Positions 1-5,099 of a stretch of DNA of 5,465 bases are shown piece by piece. Position numbers and translations under genes: made by a program. The notes below the pieces were generated by a model. The model saw nothing but the letters and a program-made list of their open reading frames with translations. It had not been told where the DNA came from and did no database searches. The DNA is from RECO01 sp050485385 (GTDB lineage: Bacteria > Pseudomonadota > Alphaproteobacteria > Geminicoccales > Geminicoccaceae). Where the stretch lies: NCBI GenBank assembly GCA_050485385.1, contig JBJHBG010000176.1:1-5465 (forward strand). The letters are read 5' to 3'. The first letter of the stretch is position 1; each line of letters starts with the position of its first letter.

Positions 1-13
1 ACGTGGTGGAGGC

Positions 14-367
14 CTAACCGGCGTCGCCCCGAGGCTCGTCCCCGGGCCAAGGTGGCAGGTCCGACAGTTCGACGCGTCGGGAAGGGCTGCCCCGCTCGAA
101 GTCGCGCAGTCGCCGCGGATAGCCGACCTTGGCAGCCTCGTAGAGTGGGATCTCGAGCCGTCGACACAGCGCGGCCGCGTGCTGCGGGTCGCGAATGGCC
201 CGGCGCAGGTATTCGCCGTCGTCGGCCACCAGTAGCAACGACGCCGCATACAAGTTCGTGCGCGGCTCGAGGTAGGCCTCGACACCGCGGCGTGTGCGTG
301 CGAACGACTCGAGCTCGCCGGTGTCGCCGGTCCCCGGCAGGTCTCGCCGCGCCGACGTCGCCCGCAT
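14..367 (-). CDS. Small uncharacterised protein (117 aa)
   Basis: I do not recognise a named function. The N-terminal 28 residues are Arg-rich and probably disordered. A compact core follows at about residues 29-91: a beta-strand-like stretch (VEAYLEPRTNLYAASLLLVA), an acidic turn (DDGE), a short helix with Arg pairs, and a helix ending in LEIPLYEAAKVGYP and then RRLRDFE. The tail is Pro/Gly-rich. There is no signal peptide, membrane segment or cysteine pair; the only Cys is near residue 68. The core recalls, from memory and weakly, small actinobacterial hypothetical proteins of about 80-100 residues with an EP-T...LLLVADDGE...P.YD...VGYP.RMRD pattern. The ATG at 367 is the only ATG before the core, but it has no strong Shine-Dalgarno, so an alternative upstream start is possible. 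It lies 88 bases downstream of the M20 dipeptidase on the same strand, so cotranscription is plausible. The stop is TAG. Confidence 0.6.
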   Translation of the reverse strand: MRATSARRDLPGTGDTGELESFARTRRGVEAYLEPRTNLYAASLLLVADDGEYLRRAIRDPQHAAALCRRLEIPLYEAAKVGYPRRLRDFERGSPSRRVELSDLPPWPGDEPRGDAG

Positions 368-455
368 CCTGCGCCAAGCCCTGGCGACCCGCGACCAGCC
401 CGAGGGCGCGGCAGGCTAGCGCGTCCCCGCCCGACGCCGCTTCCACCCCCTCCCG

Positions 456-1859
456 TTACCGGCGCGCCAGCCGCGCAATCTCGCCCAGCAGGGCCGTGTG
501 GCTGCGGATGCCGTTCTCCAAGCACCGCCGCTCGAACTTCTCGTTGGGCGAATGAACGCGGTCGTCCTTGAGACCGAAGCCCATGAGCACCGAATCGAGG
601 CCCAGGCGCCGCTTGATCATGCCGACCGCGGGGATCGAGCCGCCGCCGCCGATCATCAGCGCCGGCCTGCCGAACACACGCTGCAGCGCACGTGCGGCGG
701 CCTGGGTGTAGGCGCCGTCGGTCGGCACCTGCATCGCCGGCTCGGCGCCGAGCACCGTCCAGTGTAGCTTGGCGTCGGCCGGCGCCAGTTCGGCCACATA
801 GTCCTGGATGCTGGCGATGATCGTGTGCGGATCCTGGTCGGCGACCAGCCGGCAGGAGATCTTGGCCGATGCCCTGGACGCGATCACCGTCTTCGCGCCC
901 TCGCCGGTGTAGCCACCCCAAAATCCGTTGATGTCGAGCGTCGGCCGCGCCCAGGTGCGCTCCAACGTCGTGAAACCGGGCTCTCCATGCTCGTGCCGGA
1001 GTCCGGCTTCACCGAGAAACCCGGTGGCATCGAAGCCGAGCCCGGCCCAAGCGGCGCGCACGTCCTCCGGCAGCGGCCGCACCGCGTCGTAGAAGCCGGG
1101 AACGGCCACTTGGCCCTGGTCGTGGTGCAGGGCCGCGCAGATCCGGCTCAGCGCGTTCAGCGGGTTGAGCACCGCCCCGCCGAAGGCCCCGGAATGCAGG
1201 TCCCGCACCGGACCCTCGAGGTCGAGTTGCAGATAGACGAGCCCCCTGAGCCGCGTCGTCAGCGCCGGCGTGTCGACGTCCCACATGCTCGTGTCGCTGA
1301 CGATGCAGACGTCCGCCTTCAACTCCTCGGCGTTGGCCTCGAGGAAGGCGTCGAGCGAGGGGCTGCCGCTCTCCTCCTCGCCCTCGAGGAACACCGTGAC
1401 GCGGCAGGGCAGCGTGCCGGTGGTGTCGATCCAGGCGCGGAACGCCTCCAGAAAGGTCGTCACTTGGCCCTTGTCGTCGACCGCGCCGCGGCCGATCAGC
1501 CGCTCGCCGTGCGGTCCGTCGACCACGGTCGGATCGAACGGCGGCGAGGTCCAAAGCTCCAGCGGGTCCGCGGGCTGCACGTCGTAGTGGCCGTAGTAGA
1601 GCAGGTGCGGCACGTCGTCGTCGGCCGGCCCGTCGTGGTGCGCCACCACCATCGGCTGGCCCGGCGTCGCCACGGTGCGGGCCGCAAAGCCCATGCCCCG
1701 GAGTTGATCCACCACCCACTCGGCGCAGGCCCGCGTTTCCGCCGCGTAGGCCGGATCGGTGCCGACCGACGGGAAGCGGACGAACGCCTTCAGGCGCTCC
1801 AGCGAGGCATCGCGGTTGGCCTCGATCCAGGCATCGAGGGCGGCGTCGGTCGCGGTCAT
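456..1859 (-). CDS. M20-family metallopeptidase (CNDP-like dipeptidase)
   Basis: A 467-residue cytosolic di-zinc hydrolase, predicted to cleave dipeptides or related amide substrates. All core M20 residues are visible. H91 and D93 lie in YYGHYDVQP. D128 in GRGAVDDKG is the bridging Asp. E162 and E163 in LEGEEESGS are the general base and a metal ligand. D189 is in VSDTSMW, and H436 in RVHSPNEKFE. The dimerisation/lid insertion, about residues 205-330, includes RDLHSGAFGG with H222, the substrate-binding His seen in carnosinase-type members. Length and motif spacing match the CNDP/PepV-like dipeptidase branch better than ArgE or DapE. The open frame runs upstream to 2285, but homology begins at MTATDAALDAWIEANRD. 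The ATG at 1859 has GGAG ten bases upstream, so I chose that start. No signal peptide is seen. It follows the MetE-like gene by 73 bases. The native substrate cannot be read from sequence; a deacylase or carboxypeptidase role remains possible. Confidence 0.93.
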   Translation of the reverse strand: MTATDAALDAWIEANRDASLERLKAFVRFPSVGTDPAYAAETRACAEWVVDQLRGMGFAARTVATPGQPMVVAHHDGPADDDVPHLLYYGHYDVQPADPLELWTSPPFDPTVVDGPHGERLIGRGAVDDKGQVTTFLEAFRAWIDTTGTLPCRVTVFLEGEEESGSPSLDAFLEANAEELKADVCIVSDTSMWDVDTPALTTRLRGLVYLQLDLEGPVRDLHSGAFGGAVLNPLNALSRICAALHHDQGQVAVPGFYDAVRPLPEDVRAAWAGLGFDATGFLGEAGLRHEHGEPGFTTLERTWARPTLDINGFWGGYTGEGAKTVIASRASAKISCRLVADQDPHTIIASIQDYVAELAPADAKLHWTVLGAEPAMQVPTDGAYTQAAARALQRVFGRPALMIGGGGSIPAVGMIKRRLGLDSVLMGFGLKDDRVHSPNEKFERRCLENGIRSHTALLGEIARLARR

Positions 1860-1869
1860 CGAGGGTGGT

Positions 1870-1873
1870 CTCC
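1870..1873 (-). promoter_or_regulatory. Ribosome binding site of the M20 dipeptidase
   Basis: GGAG on the minus strand lies ten bases before the ATG at 1859. It decides the start of the dipeptidase against the much longer open frame, whose upstream part is only antisense-like Arg/Trp/Ser-rich sequence overlapping the MetE-like gene. Confidence 0.55.
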
Positions 1874-1932
1874 AGCGGACGGGTTCGGCGGCTATTGAGC
1901 GCGGCGCCGCCGCCCGTGCAAGGGCCGCACGC

Positions 1933-3000
1933 TCATGGGTCCAAGGCGCGTACCGCATCGTCGAGCCAGCCCAGCCGTACGGCGAGCGGTACCGTCGCCC
2001 GGCTGCCGCCGCCATCGACCGCCGCCGACAGGCGGAACGGCTCCAGCCGGCCTGCCGCCTCGACCAGCCAGGCAACCGCCCGCTCCACGGCTTCCGCCGG
2101 CCGCGCATCGGCCGCAACGACCAGGGGCGCCACGCGCACCCGTCGCCAGCGCTCCACCGGACCGCCCGCCCCGAGCAACGGCTCGGCCTCGGCCACCACA
2201 CCGTCGACCGGCAAGTCCTCCAGGACGCCCGCGACGGCGTCGAGCCGGCTGGCCGGAGCCGCCCCCTGCCAGCCGGGCACCGCATCGCCGGCGACCAGTC
2301 GGAGCCAGCGGGCCGTGTCCGGGCCGACGCGGTGCAACAGCCGGGCGACCGTCTCCAGCGCTTCCTCCGGCACGGACACCTCGCCGACGAATGCCGGCTC
2401 GACGATCTCCACCGCCGGACAGCCCGCGTCGGCGAGATCGCGCAGGCCGGGGTTCAGCGCGTCGGCAAGTGCCTGGGCAGCGGCGAGGCGATCCGCGCCG
2501 AAGACCCGGTCGTCGAGCGCGTGAGCCAGCGTCCAGGGACCCAAGAGCGACAGCTTGACCGGCTTGGCGCTCCACGCCTGAGCCGCTCGCCAGCGGTGGC
2601 GGTAGACGCGCCGGTCGCGCAGCCGCGGCGGGGCATGCAGGATCGGCGGGGCAGCCTCGCCCAGCCACTCGAGCGGCAGGGCCAAGCCGGGCTCCAGTGC
2701 GCAGCCGTCGAGGGCTCTGGCTGCCGCCCGCACCGGGTCGTCCTCGTCGAGCCGGCCGGCGTCGAGCAGATCGAGGACGCCTGCCTGCGTCTCGATCGCA
2801 CGGGCGGTGGCCTCGCCCACGGCGGTGGCTAGGGTCGCCGCGGTCCACGGCTCGGCGCGACGGGTGCGCTCGTCGCGCAGCCGATGGCGATGACGTTCCG
2901 CCGCCTCCTCCCAATCGCCGTCCGCCGGTGCTGCCGGCGGGCGATAGGGCAGGGGGGCGGGCGGGCGCAGGGCGCCGCTGAGCAGCGTGCGGGTCGTCAT
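1933..3000 (-). CDS. MetE C-terminal-domain-like protein lacking the zinc site
   Basis: A 355-residue single-barrel protein resembling the cobalamin-independent methionine synthase C-terminal domain (MetE/UROD-like fold). Visible support: KLSLLGPWTLA at about 149-159 matches the KGTLTGPVT-type loop of MetE proteins, and AGCPAVEIVEPAF at 192-204 matches the G...IQIDEPA motif. True MetE holds zinc with a His-x-Cys pair, a Glu and a distal Cys. Here the expected His-x-Cys strand reads RLVAGD (about 234-239) and the C-terminal segment near 323-336 has no Cys. The only cysteines are C100 and C194, and the Asp of IDEPA is Val200. Methyl transfer to homocysteine by the MetE mechanism is therefore unlikely. 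Residues 12-50 are Pro- then Arg/Glu-rich. The start is uncertain: ATG codons at 3054, 3042, 3009 and 3000 are in frame and none has a clear Shine-Dalgarno. I chose 3000 because the candidate -10 at 3038-3043 would place transcription start just upstream. It is the first gene of the leftward set. Confidence 0.6.
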   Translation of the reverse strand: MTTRTLLSGALRPPAPLPYRPPAAPADGDWEEAAERHRHRLRDERTRRAEPWTAATLATAVGEATARAIETQAGVLDLLDAGRLDEDDPVRAAARALDGCALEPGLALPLEWLGEAAPPILHAPPRLRDRRVYRHRWRAAQAWSAKPVKLSLLGPWTLAHALDDRVFGADRLAAAQALADALNPGLRDLADAGCPAVEIVEPAFVGEVSVPEEALETVARLLHRVGPDTARWLRLVAGDAVPGWQGAAPASRLDAVAGVLEDLPVDGVVAEAEPLLGAGGPVERWRRVRVAPLVVAADARPAEAVERAVAWLVEAAGRLEPFRLSAAVDGGGSRATVPLAVRLGWLDDAVRALDP

Positions 3001-3037
3001 GATTGCCATCGGGCGAGCGGTCGGCGGAACGCACGGC

Positions 3038-3043
3038 AGCATA
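3038..3043 (-). promoter_or_regulatory. Possible -10 element for the leftward genes
   Basis: On the minus strand this reads TATGCT within TTATGCTGCC, the same hexamer as the candidate -10 at 3582-3587 on the plus strand. It would start transcription roughly 30 bases before the ATG at 3000. No convincing -35 is seen 16-18 bases upstream, so the call is weak. It also overlaps an in-frame ATG (3042); if it is a promoter, the 3054 and 3042 starts of the MetE-like gene cannot be used from this transcript. Confidence 0.25.
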
Positions 3044-3078
3044 ACGGAGTACATACGCGAGGACCACCGATCCGCGCG

Positions 3079-3100
3079 GCGGTAAGGTTAGATTAACCGC
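3079..3100. promoter_or_regulatory. Nested inverted repeat, possible operator in divergent intergenic region
   Basis: The core is a perfect inverted repeat GGTTA-GAT-TAACC (3086-3098). A second, outer pair GCGGT (3079-3083) and ACCGC (3096-3100) is partly superimposed on it. The core is distinctly AT-rich compared with its surroundings. It lies between the divergent MetE-like gene and the 123-residue gene, 43 bases before the latter's ATG, where a dimeric regulator could act on either or both. No regulator gene is in the window, so the binding protein is unknown. Confidence 0.35.
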
Positions 3101-3142
3101 AGCGGACGATCCTCGTTCGGTGACAAACGGAGTCTCGCGCCG

Positions 3143-3514
3143 ATGCCCGTGGAAGCCCGCTACGTCGTTTTCTCCTTGGAAGAAACCGAGGGGCTCATGC
3201 GACGGTTCGCGCATGCGCGCGACGTCGCGCTGCCCGACGGTCGCCTCATCAGCGTGGAGGAGGACGCGGACGGCTACCGCTTCACCTTCGAGAACGACTT
3301 TTCGCGCAAGCGTACGCTGACGCTCAACGCCTCGGTCGTCGTGGCCGCCGTGCTGCTCGACTGCCGCCACCAGCGCCTGCCGGTGGCGCGCACCTTCACC
3401 AAGCGGATCGAGGCATCGGGCACGACCCTCACCCTGGTCGCGACGCAGGGGTGCAAGGCGGTGCCGGTCAGCCGGGTGATCGTCAGCGCCAAGCCCGCCG
3501 CCGTCGTGGCCTGA
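3143..3514 (+). CDS. Uncharacterised 123-residue soluble protein
   Basis: No confident family. The start ATG has GGAG at 3129-3132, ten bases upstream. Visible layout: an N-terminal strand (RYVVFSLEE), a helix (about 12-27), a VALPDGRLISVEE turn, alternating strands rich in charged and aromatic residues (about 36-63), a hydrophobic helix (SVVVAAVLLDC, 64-74), then RHQRLPVARTFTKRIEA and a final strand pair. There are two Cys (74 and 104), no signal peptide and no convincing membrane span. The pattern of a helix ending in Cys, then R(L/I)P(L/V)...K, recalls short alphaproteobacterial hypothetical proteins of about 90-120 residues that I remember only as an unnamed group; this is an impression, not a match. 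It is the first plus-strand gene after the divergent region. A 165-base gap with its own promoter candidate separates it from the next operon, so it is probably an independent unit. Confidence 0.75.
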   Translation: MPVEARYVVFSLEETEGLMRRFAHARDVALPDGRLISVEEDADGYRFTFENDFSRKRTLTLNASVVVAAVLLDCRHQRLPVARTFTKRIEASGTTLTLVATQGCKAVPVSRVIVSAKPAAVVA

Positions 3515-3559
3515 GCCCGGGCCACTCGGTGCGCCGTCCGACCGGCCGCCGCCCACGGC

Positions 3560-3587
3560 TGGAACGAACCCACGATCCGTCTATGCT
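3560..3587 (+). promoter_or_regulatory. Candidate sigma70-type promoter for the dehydrogenase-PTPS-glycosyltransferase operon
   Basis: TGGAAC (3560-3565) as a weak -35, a 16-base spacer, and TATGCT (3582-3587) as -10 within CTATGCTCCC, a form often seen in alphaproteobacterial promoters. It lies in the only sizeable gap (3515-3679) upstream of the three-gene operon. Transcription would start near 3594, leaving a leader of about 85 bases before the GTG at 3680. I see no riboswitch-like structure in that leader by eye. The -35 matches consensus at only about half its positions. Confidence 0.35.
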
Positions 3588-3667
3588 CCCGGCGCGGTCG
3601 CCGCGATGGGGTCCAACGTCCGTGCGGGCGCGGGCCACGGTCCGGCGCCGCTTCGAGGTTCCACGGC

Positions 3668-3672
3668 GGGAG
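3668..3672 (+). promoter_or_regulatory. Ribosome binding site setting the GTG start of the dehydrogenase
   Basis: GGGAG lies seven bases before the GTG at 3680, which supports this non-ATG start. Confidence 0.6.
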
Positions 3673-3679
3673 AGCGGCG

Positions 3680-4663
3680 GTGTCCGACCGCACCAGCGTT
3701 GCGGCGCGCGCCTTCTGGGTGACGTCCCCCGGTCAGGGGGAGGTGCGCCCGTTCCATCGGGCACCGCCTGGCCCGGACGAGGTGGCGGTTCGCACGTCGT
3801 TCAGCGCCGTCAGCGCCGGCACCGAGCGGCTCGTCTTTCAGGGACGGGTGCCCGAGAGCCAGCACGCGGCGATGCGCGCCCCCTTCCAGGAGGGCGACTT
3901 CCCCGCCCCCGTTCGCTACGGCTACGCCGCCGTCGGCGAGGTGGTGGACGGTGCGCCCGAGCGGATCGGCGAGACCGTGTTCTGCCTCTATCCCCACGCC
4001 AGCGCCTTCGTCGTGCCGGCCGCCGCGGCGGTAACGCTGCCCGCCGCGGTGCCGCCCGCCCGCGCCGTGCTCGCCGCCAACATGGAAACCGCGCTCAACG
4101 CCACCTGGGATGCCGAGCCCCGGCCCGGCGAGCGCATCGCCGTGGTCGGCTGCGGGGTGGTGGGGGCCCTCACGGCCCATCTCTTGCGGCGCTGCGGCCA
4201 CGCACCCCTGGTGGTCGACGTCGACGCCGCGAAGGCAGCGCTGGCGCGAGACCTCGGTCTCGCCTTCGCCACACCCGCGACGGCCGGCGACGGATTCGAT
4301 CTGATCGTGCATGCCAGCGGTGCGCCGGCAGGTCTCGTGTGGTCGCTCGGCAGGCTCGCCTTCGAGGGCCGGGTGGTCGAACTGAGCTGGTACGGCGAGA
4401 CGTCCGTCGCCCTGCCGCTCGGCGAGGCATTCCACTCCCGCCGCCTGCGCCTGCACAGCTCGCAGGTCGGCCATGTCGCACCGGCAATGCGCGGCCGCGT
4501 CGACCACCGGGGACGGCTGGAGCGGGCGCTGGCGCTGCTCGACGATGCCCGCCTCGACCGGCTGATCGATGCCGACCTCGAGCTCGACGACCTGCCGGCG
4601 TTCATGGCCGAGCTTGCCGCCGGGCGTCGGTCTGTACTCTGCGCGCGCGTCCACTATAGGTGA
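3680..4663 (+). CDS. Zinc-independent medium-chain dehydrogenase/reductase (MDR)
   Basis: A 327-residue MDR-superfamily oxidoreductase, often auto-annotated as zinc-binding alcohol dehydrogenase. Residues 1-130 form the GroES-like catalytic domain, with PPGPDEVAVRTSFSAVSAGTE (29-49) and RYGYAAVGEVVDG (79-91). The Rossmann domain carries VVGCGVVG, with G157, G159 and G162 of GxGxxG. The second strand ends in D180 (LVVDVD), favouring NAD(H) over NADP(H). FHSRRLRLHSSQVG (251-264) is typical of MDR C-termini. The catalytic zinc ligands are not apparent: the usual Cys position is S45 in the SAGTE loop, and the usual GHE motif reads RYGYA. There is no structural-zinc four-Cys loop. The SAGTE loop occurs in a branch that includes bacteriochlorophyllide dehydrogenase BchC, but nothing else here indicates bacteriochlorophyll synthesis. 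It is the first gene of a likely operon, 28 bases before the PTPS homologue. The substrate is unknown; reduction or oxidation of a pterin side chain or a sugar is conceivable. Confidence 0.88.
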   Translation: MSDRTSVAARAFWVTSPGQGEVRPFHRAPPGPDEVAVRTSFSAVSAGTERLVFQGRVPESQHAAMRAPFQEGDFPAPVRYGYAAVGEVVDGAPERIGETVFCLYPHASAFVVPAAAAVTLPAAVPPARAVLAANMETALNATWDAEPRPGERIAVVGCGVVGALTAHLLRRCGHAPLVVDVDAAKAALARDLGLAFATPATAGDGFDLIVHASGAPAGLVWSLGRLAFEGRVVELSWYGETSVALPLGEAFHSRRLRLHSSQVGHVAPAMRGRVDHRGRLERALALLDDARLDRLIDADLELDDLPAFMAELAAGRRSVLCARVHYR

Positions 4664-4691
4664 CCCCAGGACCAACGACCGGGGGCTTCGG

Positions 4692-5099
4692 GTGTACAGC
4701 GTCACCGTTCGCGACCACTTCATGATCGCCCACAGCTTTCGGGGCGAGGTGTTCGGCCCGGCGCAGGCGTTGCACGGCGCCACCTACAACGTCGACGTTA
4801 CCTTCCGGCGGGCGGAACTCGATGCCGATGGCATCGTGGTCGACATCGGCCGCGCCATCGACGCTCTGAAGGCGGTGCTGGGCGACCTGAACTTCAAGAA
4901 CCTCGACGACGAGCCCGCCTTCACCGGCCGGAACACCACCACCGAGTTTCTGGCCCGCGTCGTCTTCGACCGCATGGCAGCACGCATCGCCCGAGGCGAC
5001 CTCGGCCCGCACGCCTCGGGCTTGGCCGGGCTCGCCGTGACGCTGCACGAATCCCACGTGGCATGGGCGAGCTACGAGGGCTCGCTGCCATCTGCATGA
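4692..5099 (+). CDS. Divergent 6-pyruvoyl/6-carboxytetrahydropterin synthase homologue (COG0720)
   Basis: A 135-residue T-fold protein of the PTPS/QueD family, whose members act on 7,8-dihydroneopterin triphosphate. Matches to the family: H14 in MIAHSF (first zinc His), H28 in LHGATYNVDV (second), VVDIG (49-53) matching the (V/M)(V/L)DF strand, NLDDEPAF (70-77) at the LDHxxLN position, NTTTEFLA (81-88) at the NPTAENLA position, and E120 in LHESHVAWASY, the pterin-anchoring Glu. Departures: the third zinc His of HGHN is A30. The catalytic Cys four residues before HGH is A24. The His of LDH is D73. Both members of the Cys/His catalytic set are therefore absent, and standard QueD or PTPS activity is doubtful. 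From memory, close alphaproteobacterial relatives share the HGAT motif, so this looks like a subfamily trait rather than decay. The start is GTG at 4692 with a G-run (4681-4685) upstream; the frame is open further back, but homology begins at VYSVTVRDHFM. It overlaps the next gene by four bases. Confidence 0.88.
   Translation: MYSVTVRDHFMIAHSFRGEVFGPAQALHGATYNVDVTFRRAELDADGIVVDIGRAIDALKAVLGDLNFKNLDDEPAFTGRNTTTEFLARVVFDRMAARIARGDLGPHASGLAGLAVTLHESHVAWASYEGSLPSA

Noticed and set aside
52..555. 167-residue plus-strand open frame
   Set aside because: Arg/Ala/Pro-rich sequence opposite the small 117-residue gene and the end of the M20 gene, without recognisable features.
1915..1931. Small hairpin (CGTGC / GCACG, 7-base loop) just after the MetE-like stop
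   Set aside because: Only a five-pair stem and no T-run on the minus strand; not adequate for a terminator call in GC-rich DNA.
1860..2285. Long N-terminal extension of the M20 dipeptidase frame
   Set aside because: It overlaps the MetE-like gene in another frame, has Arg/Trp/Ser-rich shadow composition, and the M20 homology and a good ribosome binding site both begin at 1859.
825..2832. Two 357-residue plus-strand open frames (825-1898 and 1759-2832)
   Set aside because: Antisense shadows of the M20 and MetE-like genes, both supported by motifs on the minus strand.
3515..3523. GCCCGGGC palindrome just after the 123-residue gene
   Set aside because: No loop, no T-run; such short palindromes are expected by chance at this GC content.
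1892..3556. 554-residue minus-strand open frame across the MetE-like gene and the divergent region
   Set aside because: Arg/Gly-rich shadow that also runs antisense through the 123-residue gene; it has none of the MetE-like motifs.
3451..4659. 402-residue plus-strand open frame overlapping the dehydrogenase
   Set aside because: Arg-rich out-of-frame shadow with no domain pattern; the frame starting at 3680 has the Rossmann motif.
3581..4783. 400-residue minus-strand open frame opposite the dehydrogenase
   Set aside because: Antisense shadow of a GC-rich gene; composition is Gly/Arg/His-rich without motifs, while the plus strand has clear MDR and PTPS motifs.
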